A DNA stretch of 64,000 nucleotides, taken from contig NZ_JARFIK010000001.1 in assembly GCF_029076695.1 (NCBI RefSeq), forward strand, positions 1,364,001-1,428,000. The letters are read 5' to 3'. Positions within the stretch are counted from its first letter, which is position 1. Each line of letters starts with the position of its first letter. A program made the position numbers and the translations under genes. Below, piece by piece: positions 24,729 through 33,923 of the stretch. The notes under the pieces were generated by a model, which made no database searches, had not been told where the DNA came from, and saw only the letters and a list, made by a program, of their open reading frames with translations. The stretch comes from Adlercreutzia equolifaciens. GTDB lineage: Bacteria > Actinomycetota > Coriobacteriia > Coriobacteriales > Eggerthellaceae.

Positions 24729-26207
24729 TTGAACAACTCGTTCGTGCTCGACCGCGATCTCCTCAAGAAGATCATCGGATTCAGCGCCTTCTGGGCTTGG
24801 ACTCCGCTCATGCTCATGGCTCCTCCCGTGGGTCTCTCGCCCATAGAGCCCTCGGCCCTCTCCGTCCAGCACTTCTATATCACTCTTGTGCAGCTTGTCG
24901 TAGTGATGGCGGCGGTTTTGGTGTCTCGGCGTTTCTTTCCCCTGCGGTCGAAGCGAACCGCTCAAATTGCGTGTCCCGTGGCCTTGGCCATGGGCGCCTT
25001 GGTGGTGATAGTGACTGGTTTTCTGGGCCGGTCGCTGCTGCTGTCGCTGGCCTCGGCGCTGTTGTCGGGCGTGGGTCTTTCGGGTTTTCGGCTTATCTGG
25101 GGCGAGGCGTTCTCCGAGCTGCCCGATGCGCGCAGTCGACGCCTGGTCATGTTCTTTGGTATGGCCTTAGCCTACAACATCTGCGTAGTTGCCGGCGCGG
25201 TGCCCGTTTTGGCCCTGGGATTGCCGGTCGTGCTTCCGTTCCTGGCTATGGTGCTCTTGCGCGCTCCCGCCGCGGCAAAGCCGTCGGGCGGAGGTGCTGC
25301 TGCGGGGGAGGAGGACGGTGTCTCCGAGGAGGACGCGCGGACGGAGCGCCCGAAATTCCCCCTGTTCGTGCTTCTCTATGGCTTCGTGTGCGCACTGCCC
25401 TTTGGAGCCTACCAGGCGCTGCTTTCCCAAGCCGCCGCCCCGCTTGACTGGAATCTCATTTTCGCGGTGCTTCTTATTTTCTTTGTGGCTGCGGCGCTCG
25501 TCGATTATATGGCCAGCCGTCGTGTCGGCGACAACATACCGGGCTACGTGCTTGCCATCTTGGGCGGCGGTCTGATGCTGTCGGTATTCGTGGGATCGGT
25601 GCGCGAGGATGTGGTGAATATTCCCATCATGCTCGGTCAGCAGCTGTCGCTGGTGTTTATTTTCGACGTGCTGGCCTCCTATGCGCGCACGAGCACGCTG
25701 CCTCCGGCGCAGGTTTTCGCCCGTGGCTTTGTGGCTATCGATGCCGGAGTGGCCGTTGGTCTGGGCTGCGCGCTCTGGTTCGGGGCCTTCGCGCCTGCTA
25801 CGCTTCCGGCCTTCACGGCTTTCATCATGTACGCGGTGTTCCTGACGGGCATTCTCCTGCTTCCGCGCTTCGCGCAGCGCCGTCAGCTCGAGAAGGAGGC
25901 CGAGGCGGCGCAGCGGGCTTTAGATTCTCGCGAGGCCGAGGAATCCGCCGATGCCGGAGCGGTTCCCGAGGTCGAGGCTGTCCGCGACCGAGCGTTGGTC
26001 GACTGCGCCGTCGAACGTTTCGACCTGACGGCTCGCGAGGCCGAAGTGCTCGAGCTTTTGCTGCGCGGTTATCGCCAGCAGGCTATCGCCGATAAGCTCA
26101 TTCTGTCGCGCAATACGGTGAAATCCCACGTGGCCCATATCTATCAAAAGAGCAGCACCCACAACGTCGACGAGCTTATCGACCTTTTGCGCGACGAAAA
26201 GGGTTGA
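24729..26207 (+). CDS. Membrane-spanning LuxR-family regulator
   Basis: The 492-residue protein has about twelve hydrophobic segments (residues 12-385), a charged linker rich in Glu/Ala, and a C-terminal LuxR helix-turn-helix (DLTAREAEVLELLLRGYRQQA, LILSRNTVKSHVAHIYQKSS). The start is TTG 24729, supported by GGAGGG seven nt upstream and by the absence of ATG or GTG nearby. It precedes the flavoprotein gene at 26445 in the same direction and is its likely regulator. Confidence 0.88.
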   Translation: MNNSFVLDRDLLKKIIGFSAFWAWTPLMLMAPPVGLSPIEPSALSVQHFYITLVQLVVVMAAVLVSRRFFPLRSKRTAQIACPVALAMGALVVIVTGFLGRSLLLSLASALLSGVGLSGFRLIWGEAFSELPDARSRRLVMFFGMALAYNICVVAGAVPVLALGLPVVLPFLAMVLLRAPAAAKPSGGGAAAGEEDGVSEEDARTERPKFPLFVLLYGFVCALPFGAYQALLSQAAAPLDWNLIFAVLLIFFVAAALVDYMASRRVGDNIPGYVLAILGGGLMLSVFVGSVREDVVNIPIMLGQQLSLVFIFDVLASYARTSTLPPAQVFARGFVAIDAGVAVGLGCALWFGAFAPATLPAFTAFIMYAVFLTGILLLPRFAQRRQLEKEAEAAQRALDSREAEESADAGAVPEVEAVRDRALVDCAVERFDLTAREAEVLELLLRGYRQQAIADKLILSRNTVKSHVAHIYQKSSTHNVDELIDLLRDEKG

Positions 26208-26444
26208 CCTCCACGAAAGACCGCGGTGACAATTAAAGCACCAGGTCAACTTAGGTCTCATCCCCTCATCTCATCCCGTTTGGCGATGGGGGAGAGGTGA
26301 GAATCTTCAGGCAAAATCGCCAAGGCGCATGAAGACAGACAGCCCCCTTCGCTCCTAGACTCCTGAGGTGTCGGCGCACCGCGTCGGCAACAGGGAGAGG
26401 CAAGCTTTCCGAGCTTGCCGCGTCAGGTTTCTAGGAGGGAACTT
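26208..26444 (+). other. Intergenic region before flavoprotein gene
   Basis: This 237-nt gap contains CTCATCCC-type repeats (26257-26277) that can pair with GATGGGGGAGAGGTGAG (26285-26301), possibly a terminator-like or regulatory fold after the LuxR gene. No confident promoter hexamers were found. RBS AGGAGGG lies before ATG 26445. Confidence 0.4.
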
Positions 26445-28052
26445 ATGACTGAAATGCATTCTTTCGAGCGCCGTGATTTCGTCAAGGGTCTGAGCGTGGC
26501 CGCGCTGGGCGCCGCCGCCTTGGGCGTGGCGGGCTGCGCGCCGAAGGGCAAGAGCGACGATGAGGCCGCCGGCTCTACGGCAAGCGTGAACCTTGCCAAC
26601 ACCGGCGACATCGAGTGGGCCGCCGAGACCGACGTGCTCGTGGTGGGCTCGGGCGTGGCGGGCTACGCCGCTGCCGTGGCCGCCACCGATAACGGGGCCG
26701 AGGCGCTTGTGTGCGAGCAGTACAACGGCGCCGGCGGTGCTTCCGGCGGTTGCCAGATCTTCTATTCGTGGGGTTCGACTAAGCTGAGCCTTCCCCAGAA
26801 GTTCGAGGGCATTACCGATGACGCCGACCAGATGTACGAGGCCGTTATGGCCTGCGGCAGCAATCTGGCCGACCCGGATCTGACCCGTGCGCTGGTGGAC
26901 AACTGCGCCGATACCATCGACTTCTTGGTGGACAACGGCTGCGAGTTCGAGCCGGAGCTGAAGCCCGTCGAGGGCCGCGAGGGCCAGGGCGCCTACAAGA
27001 CCGCTCAGGCCGGCGGCGCCCCCATGGCGCTGAAGGCCGTGTTCGAAGAGCGCGGCGGCGAGACCAAGCTCGAGACCAAGATGACCGACTTCATTGTGGA
27101 CGGCGAGTCCGGCCGCGTGATCGGCGCCTGGTTCGAGGATGCCAAGGGCGAGAAGCTGGCCATCAAGGCCCGTCGTGCCGTGATCATGTGCACGGGCCTG
27201 TGGCTCCACGACACCGAGATGATCCTGAAGGAGTGGCCGACCATCAACCAGGACCTGCTCGATGCCAACACCGAGAGCGGCTCGAAGGGCATCCCCTTCG
27301 GCCCCTTCATGGGCGATCACATCAAGGCCGGTCAGCGCATTGGCGCCAACATGCGTCACATGAGCTACATGAACTCTGAGCCCTACCACTCCACCATGGA
27401 CCTGCAGGAGCTGGTCATCGCCACCGAGGGTCTGACCCGCGAGCCTGACGAGTTCCACGTGAACCTGAACGGCGTGCGCTTCTACGACGAGTCGAAGACC
27501 CGCGGCCAGATGGCCGAGGACATCTACGCCCAGCCCGAGAGCACCTATCTGGTCATCTACGACGGCAAGTGGATTCCCGGCAAGATGCTGCCCTTCGCCA
27601 CCGAAGAGGACATGAACAACTGGGCCGAGCAGGGCTACATGGTGAAGGCCGACACCTTCGAGGAGCTGGCTGCTGGCATGGCCCGCGTGTGGGGCATGGA
27701 CGAGAAGGTGGCGCTGAACACCATCGAGACCTACAACTCCTACTGCGAGAAGGGCGAGGATCCGGAGTTCGGCAAGCCGAAGAACTTCCTGACCCCGCTT
27801 GACACCCCGCCGTATTGGGTGAGCCCGAAGCAGACTGCTCACGTGCAGATGACTCTCGGCGGCTACGACGCCGATGCTGACGGCCATGTGTACCACGTGA
27901 ACGGCGAGGTTATCCCCGGTCTGTACGCTGCCGGCCTGTGCACGGGCGGCCACTTCGGCAAGGACGCCATCATGGGCACCTACCAGATGACCGCTTCGAC
28001 GTTCGGCCGCCTGGCTGGCATTGCGGCCGCTGCCGAGGAGCCCTGGGCCTAA
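26445..28052 (+). CDS. Tat-exported flavoprotein reductase, lipoprotein (FAD-binding, fumarate reductase family)
   Basis: The 535-residue protein starts at ATG 26445 behind CTAGGAGGG. The signal contains a Tat motif (ERRDFVKGLS) and lipobox VAGC (Cys about 30). The FAD motif DVLVVGSGVAGYAAAVAATDNGAEALVCEQ and the late IPGLYAAGLCTGGHFGKDAIMG identify the fumarate reductase/flavocytochrome c flavoprotein family. It is more distant from the 14318 and 18672 pair than these are from each other. It has no haem or FMN-binding domain. A membrane LuxR regulator is encoded immediately upstream. Confidence 0.9.
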   Translation: MTEMHSFERRDFVKGLSVAALGAAALGVAGCAPKGKSDDEAAGSTASVNLANTGDIEWAAETDVLVVGSGVAGYAAAVAATDNGAEALVCEQYNGAGGASGGCQIFYSWGSTKLSLPQKFEGITDDADQMYEAVMACGSNLADPDLTRALVDNCADTIDFLVDNGCEFEPELKPVEGREGQGAYKTAQAGGAPMALKAVFEERGGETKLETKMTDFIVDGESGRVIGAWFEDAKGEKLAIKARRAVIMCTGLWLHDTEMILKEWPTINQDLLDANTESGSKGIPFGPFMGDHIKAGQRIGANMRHMSYMNSEPYHSTMDLQELVIATEGLTREPDEFHVNLNGVRFYDESKTRGQMAEDIYAQPESTYLVIYDGKWIPGKMLPFATEEDMNNWAEQGYMVKADTFEELAAGMARVWGMDEKVALNTIETYNSYCEKGEDPEFGKPKNFLTPLDTPPYWVSPKQTAHVQMTLGGYDADADGHVYHVNGEVIPGLYAAGLCTGGHFGKDAIMGTYQMTASTFGRLAGIAAAAEEPWA

Positions 28053-28114
28053 GAGCTATCCCTCACAGGTTGCCCTGGTCATTCCTCCCCTCCCGCCGGG
28101 GCAGCCGCTTTACG

Positions 28115-28148
28115 AAAGAGCCGCGATCGCGCTGATCGCGGCTCTTTT
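28115..28148 (+). terminator. Rho-independent terminator
   Basis: A 14-bp perfect stem AAAGAGCCGCGATC / GATCGCGGCTCTTT with loop GCGCT, ending in TTTT. It separates the flavoprotein gene from gshA. Confidence 0.92.
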
Positions 28149-28268
28149 GTTGCAAGACGATGGCGATGCGAAGATGTTGCCGCGCGGAGAAGTCGCAACT
28201 GGTAAACTTAAGCGCGATCATCAGGTTTGGCGGGCTCGACCTCGCCAATGCATTCAGGGGAGGCGCTT

Positions 28269-29546
28269 ATGCTTCACGCCCACGACGAATCGGTTCGTGC
28301 CCATCTGCTCGAAGGCGGCTTCGGCCTTGAGAAGGAAAGCCTGCGCATCGACGGCGGCGGCTTTCTGGCCCACACGCCCGCCGACTTCGCCGACGACGTC
28401 CACATCGTCCGCGACTTTTCCGAGAACCAGGTGGAGGTGAACACGCCGGTTTGCGGCACCGTGGCCGAGGCTATGCAGTCGCTGGAATACTACAACGAGA
28501 AAGTACAGCGCGCCCTGGCCAAGCCGGAGTACCACGAACTGGTGTGGCCTTTCTCGAACCCGCCCTATATTTTGAACGAGAAGGACATTCCCATCGCCCA
28601 GTACTTCGGGGACCAGGCGGACAAGACGGAGTACCGCGAGTACCTGTCCGACCGCTACGGCCGCTACAAGATGGCCTTCTCGGGCATTCACATCAACTAC
28701 TCTTTCGGCGAGGAGCTGCTGCGCGCCGACTTCGCCCTCACCGACAGCGACGACTTCGACGCTTATCGCGACGAGCTCTACGTGCGCCTTGCCGAGAACT
28801 GCGTCACCTACGGATGGATCCTCACGGCCGTCATGGCGGCCAGCCCCGTCATGGACTCCTCTTACGTGGAAAAGGGCAAGATCGGCGGCGACTTGTTCCA
28901 GGGTCTGGCCACGGTACGCTGCTCGGAGCTGGGCTACTGGAACTTCTTCGCGCCCATTCTCGACTATTCGAGCCCCGCGGCCTACGCGGCCTCCATTCAG
29001 GACTACATCGATCGCGGCATGATTCGCTATCCCTCCGAGCTCTACTATCCCATTCGCCTCAAGAACTTCGGTGCCTACAGCCTGGAGGGGCTGGCCGAGG
29101 GCGTCAGCCACATCGAGCTGCGCATGGTGGATCTCAACCCGCTGGTAAAAAGCGGCCTCGACGAGCGCGACGTGCTGTTCAGCCAGCTGTTCTTGGTGTG
29201 GGCCGCCTCCATCGAGGGTCCGCGGCTTTCGGCGAAGGACCAAGTGCAGGCGGTGCAGAACTTCAAGAACGCGGCCCACTACGACCTGAAAACCGTCAAG
29301 ATCGTCATGCCCGACGGCAGCGCCCATTCGGTGGTGAAGGCCGGCAAGAAGATCATCGACGCTATGGACAAGTTCTATGCCGACTTTGGCAGCGTGGTCC
29401 ATGACTGCCTGGATTTCCAGCGTCAGAAGTTCGAGGATCCCCATACGCGCTACGCCTGGAAGATTCGCGAGGAGTACGGTCAGGGCTTTGTGGCCCGCGG
29501 CCTGCAGCTGGCCCGCAAGCGTCAACGGGAGTACCTGGAGGACTAG
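28269..29546 (+). CDS. gshA: Glutamate-cysteine ligase
   Basis: The 425-residue enzyme joins glutamate and cysteine to gamma-glutamylcysteine, the first step of glutathione synthesis. Family markers include GLEKESLRI (near residue 20), FSENQVEVNTPV, FSGIHINYSF, and IELRMVDLNPL, matching the GshA type found in proteobacteria and at the N-terminus of GshAB fusions. ATG 28269 is preceded by GGGGAGG. No glutathione synthetase gene lies next to it, and the protein ends at the length of the ligase domain. The cell may therefore make gamma-glutamylcysteine only, or carry gshB elsewhere. Confidence 0.9.
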   Translation: MLHAHDESVRAHLLEGGFGLEKESLRIDGGGFLAHTPADFADDVHIVRDFSENQVEVNTPVCGTVAEAMQSLEYYNEKVQRALAKPEYHELVWPFSNPPYILNEKDIPIAQYFGDQADKTEYREYLSDRYGRYKMAFSGIHINYSFGEELLRADFALTDSDDFDAYRDELYVRLAENCVTYGWILTAVMAASPVMDSSYVEKGKIGGDLFQGLATVRCSELGYWNFFAPILDYSSPAAYAASIQDYIDRGMIRYPSELYYPIRLKNFGAYSLEGLAEGVSHIELRMVDLNPLVKSGLDERDVLFSQLFLVWAASIEGPRLSAKDQVQAVQNFKNAAHYDLKTVKIVMPDGSAHSVVKAGKKIIDAMDKFYADFGSVVHDCLDFQRQKFEDPHTRYAWKIREEYGQGFVARGLQLARKRQREYLED

Positions 29547-29657
29547 CGGCGCCCCTTCGGCCGCTCTTTGCCTGGTTGGCGCGGTTGCCCCTCGCGGTGC
29601 GGGGTTTTCTCGTGTATCTTAGGAGAAAACAGAAACCACTCGGGGCACGGAGGCGTC

Positions 29658-30359
<702 letters not shown>

Positions 30360-30410
30360 CCGCATCGGCGCGGATTGCATCCGCCGTTGAGCCGGAAGCG
30401 AGGTGCGTCC

Positions 30411-33400
30411 ATGAGTGCCTTCGATAAGGACGTCGTCCGCTCCATTCGCCATTCCCTGGGCCGCTTTGTGGCCATCGCCGCCATTGTGGCCTTGGGCACC
30501 GGTTTTTATGCGGGCCTGCGCATGACGGCTCCCGATATGAACCTGGCCGCCGATGCCTACTACGACGGCACGGCGCTCATGGACATTCGCGTCGTGTCCA
30601 CCATGGGGCTTACCGAGGACGACATGAACGCCCTGCGCCAGGTGGACGGGGTCTACGCGGTTATGCCGGCCTACCAAACCGATGTGCTGGCCACCTTGGG
30701 GGGCGAACAGTACGCCATGCGCGTTCATTCGCTGCCCGACAGCGCGGCGGCCAGTTACCAGGCTGACAGCGCCACGGTGGCCTCCGACGACCGTGCCTAC
30801 CTCAACCGCCTTGAGCTGGCTGAAGGACGTTGGCCCGAGAACGCAGGGGAGTGCCTGATCTTTAATGATCGGGTGATGAGCGGCCCCTCGGACATCGGGG
30901 ACGTGGTAACTATCGATGCCGGCGCCACGGATCTGGAGGACACGCTCAAGCGCACCGAGTTCACCATCGTGGGCAAAGTGCACTCGCCGCTCTATGTCAG
31001 CTCGACGGCCATGGGAACCACCACCTTGGGCTCCGGTACCATCCAGCAGTTCATGTACATCCCCCAAGAAGATTTCGACGAGGACTTCCCTATTTCGGAA
31101 GCCTTCGTTGCCGTCAAGGGCGCCCGTGAGCTGGACGCCTCGAGCGATGCCTATCAGCAGCGCATCGACGAGGTAACGGCGGCCATCGAGGCCATTGCTC
31201 CTGAGCGCGAGCAAGCGCGGGTGGCCAGCCTGCAAGAGGAGGCTCAGAAGGAACTCGACGAGAAGCGCGCCGAGTACAAGAAGGAGAAGGCGAAGGTGGA
31301 GGCCGAGTTGGCCGATGCCGAGGCGAAGCTCAAAGACGCGCGCAAGGACATAACCAGCGGCAAGAAGGACCTTAAGCAGGCCCAAGCAGATATTGCCGAA
31401 AGCGAGGAGAAGCTGGCCGACGGCCAGAAGGAGTACGACGAGGGCGTTGCCGAGCTCAAGAAGCAGCGCGCCGATGCCGAAGAGCAGTTTGCGGCGGCCC
31501 AGGAGGCCATCGACGAGAACCAAAAGCAAGTGGATGCGGCCGCCGCCCAGCTTCCCGAGCTCCAAGCTACGTTGGAGCAGCTGGAAGGGGCGCTGACGGT
31601 CCCAGGTTTGCCCGAAGAGCAGAAGACCGCCCTGGAAGCGCAGAAGGCGCAGGTGGCGGCCGCTATTGCCCAAATTGAACAAGGCCAGGCCCAGCTGAAA
31701 GAGGCCAAGGCCCAGCTGAAGGCGCAGCGGGAAGCGGCCGAGGAGCAGTTCGCCGCCGCCCAGAAGAAACTCGACGCGGCCAAGACGGAGCTGGAAGAGG
31801 GTCAGAAAAAGCTCGAGAAGGGCAAGGAAGACTACGAGCAGGGCAAAAAGGAACTGTCGGACGGTCGCACGGAGTACCGCGAGGGAAAAGCCGAGTACGA
31901 CGAGAATGCCTCCGAGGCTGCTGACGAGCTGGAGCGCGCCGAGAAGAAGCTCGAGGATGCCCAGCGCGAGATCGATGATCTGGCAACGCCGGAGTGGCTG
32001 GTCATGGACCGTACGAAGAACAGCGGCGTAGTTAGCTTCGAGGCCGACGCCGAGCGTATCGACTCTATCGCCTCGTTCTTCCCCTTCATCTTTTTCCTGG
32101 TAGCCGCCTTGGTGGCGCTAACCACCATGACCCGCATGGTGGACGAGGAGCGTCCGCTCATTGGCACGTTCAAGGCGCTGGGGTATTCCCGCGGGCGTAT
32201 CACCTCCAAGTACCTCATCTATGCCGCGGCCGCCTCGCTTCTGGGCAGCATCGTGGGCATTGCCGTGCTTTCCCAGGTGCTTCCTTGGGTCATCATGGAA
32301 GCTTATTCCATTGTGTACTTCGTGCCCCGTGGCGCTATGCCCGTGAACTGGCCCCTTGCTCTGGCAGCCACGGGCCTGGGCGTGGGCATCACCTTGGTGG
32401 CCACCTGGGCCGCGGCCGCTGCCACGCTGCGCGAGACGCCGGCATCGCTTATGCTGCCGCGGGCGCCCAAGGCCGGCAAGCGCATTCTGCTCGAGCGCAT
32501 CGGCCCCTTGTGGCGTCATTTGTCCTTCTCTTGGAAGGTCACGCTGCGCAACCTGTTCCGCTATAAGAAGCGCCTGGTCATGACTGTCATCGGTATTGCC
32601 GGTTGCACGGCGTTGCTGCTGACGGGCTTAGGGCTGCAAAACTCCATCAACGACATCATCGACGTGCAGTACGGGCAGCTGGTGCACTACAACGTGGTGG
32701 TGTCCGGCGACGAGGATGCGGCCACCGGCGAGCGCGAGAAGGCCGATGCGCTGCTGGCTCCCGGCGACACGGTGCAGGAGGCCGCGCAGGCTACGGTGGA
32801 GTCGGTAATGGCCGTGGGCGCGGACGGCACGGAGGTTATGACTACCGTGGTGGCACCGGAGGACCCCTCTGCTTTCGGCAATTTGTGGACGTTGCGCACC
32901 CGTTCCTCCCAGCGGCCGGTTACCCTGTCCGACGGCGGCGTGGTGCTCACCGAGAAGCTGGCCAGTCTTCTGGGCGTGGGGCCGGGCGACAAGGTGCGCT
33001 TCGCCGAGCAGGACACCTTGGGCAACGCCACTGATACCATCTACACCGCTCCTGTGGCCGCTGTGGTGGAGAACTACGTGGCCAACTATGCCTTTATGAC
33101 CCCTACGCTCTACGAGCGCACCTTCGGGGAGACGGGGGCGAATCTCACGGTCTACGCCAAGATAACCGAGGATCCCTCGGCTCAGCAGGCGCTCAGCGAG
33201 GCGCTGCGCGATACGGGCGGCGTGGAAACGGTGGCCTTCAACGAGGAGGTCATCAGCTCCTACAAGAAGATGCTGCGCTCGGTGGACATGGTGGTGGTCG
33301 TACTGGTAGTTGCCGCGGCGGCCTTGGCCTTCATCGTGCTGTACAACCTGACGAATATCAACATCACCGAGCGGGCGCGGGAGATTGCCACCTTGAAGGT

Positions 33401-33683
33401 GCTCGGTTTCCTGCCGCGCGAGGTGGACGCCTACATCTTCCGGGAAATTGCCTTGCTTTCCCTCATGGGAGCGTTGCTGGGTCTGGCGCTCGGCGTGGTG
33501 CTCGAGGGCTTCGTGGTTACCACGGCTGAGGTGGACCAGGTTATGTTCGGCCGCACCATCCACGGGCTCAGCTTCTTAGCGGCCTTCGTCCTTACCATGG
33601 TGTTCACCTTGCTGGTCACCCTGGTAATGCGTCCGAAGCTGGCCCACGTCGATATGGTGGAGAGTCTGAAGAGCAACGAATAA
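30411..33683 (+). CDS. FtsX-like ABC permease with long extracytoplasmic coiled coil
   Basis: The 1090-residue permease has one N-terminal membrane helix (about 18-38), an extracytoplasmic domain, then a long Glu/Lys/Ala/Gln heptad coiled coil (about residues 265-525). Three membrane helices of a first FtsX domain follow (about 555-690), then a second extracytoplasmic domain and a C-terminal FtsX domain (about 960-1085). The coiled coil contains internal repeats such as AEEQFAAAQ, present twice. This architecture is common in Gram-positive bacteria. The substrate is unknown. It forms an operon with the upstream ATPase. Confidence 0.9.
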   Translation: MSAFDKDVVRSIRHSLGRFVAIAAIVALGTGFYAGLRMTAPDMNLAADAYYDGTALMDIRVVSTMGLTEDDMNALRQVDGVYAVMPAYQTDVLATLGGEQYAMRVHSLPDSAAASYQADSATVASDDRAYLNRLELAEGRWPENAGECLIFNDRVMSGPSDIGDVVTIDAGATDLEDTLKRTEFTIVGKVHSPLYVSSTAMGTTTLGSGTIQQFMYIPQEDFDEDFPISEAFVAVKGARELDASSDAYQQRIDEVTAAIEAIAPEREQARVASLQEEAQKELDEKRAEYKKEKAKVEAELADAEAKLKDARKDITSGKKDLKQAQADIAESEEKLADGQKEYDEGVAELKKQRADAEEQFAAAQEAIDENQKQVDAAAAQLPELQATLEQLEGALTVPGLPEEQKTALEAQKAQVAAAIAQIEQGQAQLKEAKAQLKAQREAAEEQFAAAQKKLDAAKTELEEGQKKLEKGKEDYEQGKKELSDGRTEYREGKAEYDENASEAADELERAEKKLEDAQREIDDLATPEWLVMDRTKNSGVVSFEADAERIDSIASFFPFIFFLVAALVALTTMTRMVDEERPLIGTFKALGYSRGRITSKYLIYAAAASLLGSIVGIAVLSQVLPWVIMEAYSIVYFVPRGAMPVNWPLALAATGLGVGITLVATWAAAAATLRETPASLMLPRAPKAGKRILLERIGPLWRHLSFSWKVTLRNLFRYKKRLVMTVIGIAGCTALLLTGLGLQNSINDIIDVQYGQLVHYNVVVSGDEDAATGEREKADALLAPGDTVQEAAQATVESVMAVGADGTEVMTTVVAPEDPSAFGNLWTLRTRSSQRPVTLSDGGVVLTEKLASLLGVGPGDKVRFAEQDTLGNATDTIYTAPVAAVVENYVANYAFMTPTLYERTFGETGANLTVYAKITEDPSAQQALSEALRDTGGVETVAFNEEVISSYKKMLRSVDMVVVVLVVAAAALAFIVLYNLTNINITERAREIATLKVLGFLPREVDAYIFREIALLSLMGALLGLALGVVLEGFVVTTAEVDQVMFGRTIHGLSFLAAFVLTMVFTLLVTLVMRPKLAHVDMVESLKSNE

Positions 33684-33923
33684 ACAGGGTTCCGTGGCGA
33701 AAAACCGAGGATCTGCGAAGTGGGATGACGGGCCGTCTTCGCGACGGTATGCTGGCTCGCGATGAAAAGGCCGCGGGGGATGCCACGTTAATAATTTGGA
33801 AAGATCCTGGTAAGAAAGACTCAGGATTCAAGGCATAGTGATTAATTCTTCGCGAAATTACTCTAATCATATCGTCGGGATGAGAGGATCCCGAGGGAGA
33901 GAAGAGGATACGAAGGAGGAGTC
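33684..33923 (+). other. Intergenic region before second molybdenum reductase
   Basis: This 240-nt gap is GC-rich at first and then AT-rich from 33785. TTCGCGAA at 33849-33856 lies between TGATTA (33839) and TAATCA (33864), a possible regulator site. No convincing -35/-10 pair or terminator was found. Confidence 0.4.

Noticed and set aside
14318-28052. Urocanate reductase (UrdA) or flavocytochrome c as a specific name for the flavoproteins
   Set aside because: The FMN-binding domain and haem-binding cysteines that define those enzymes are absent, and substrate residues could not be aligned, so only the family is given.
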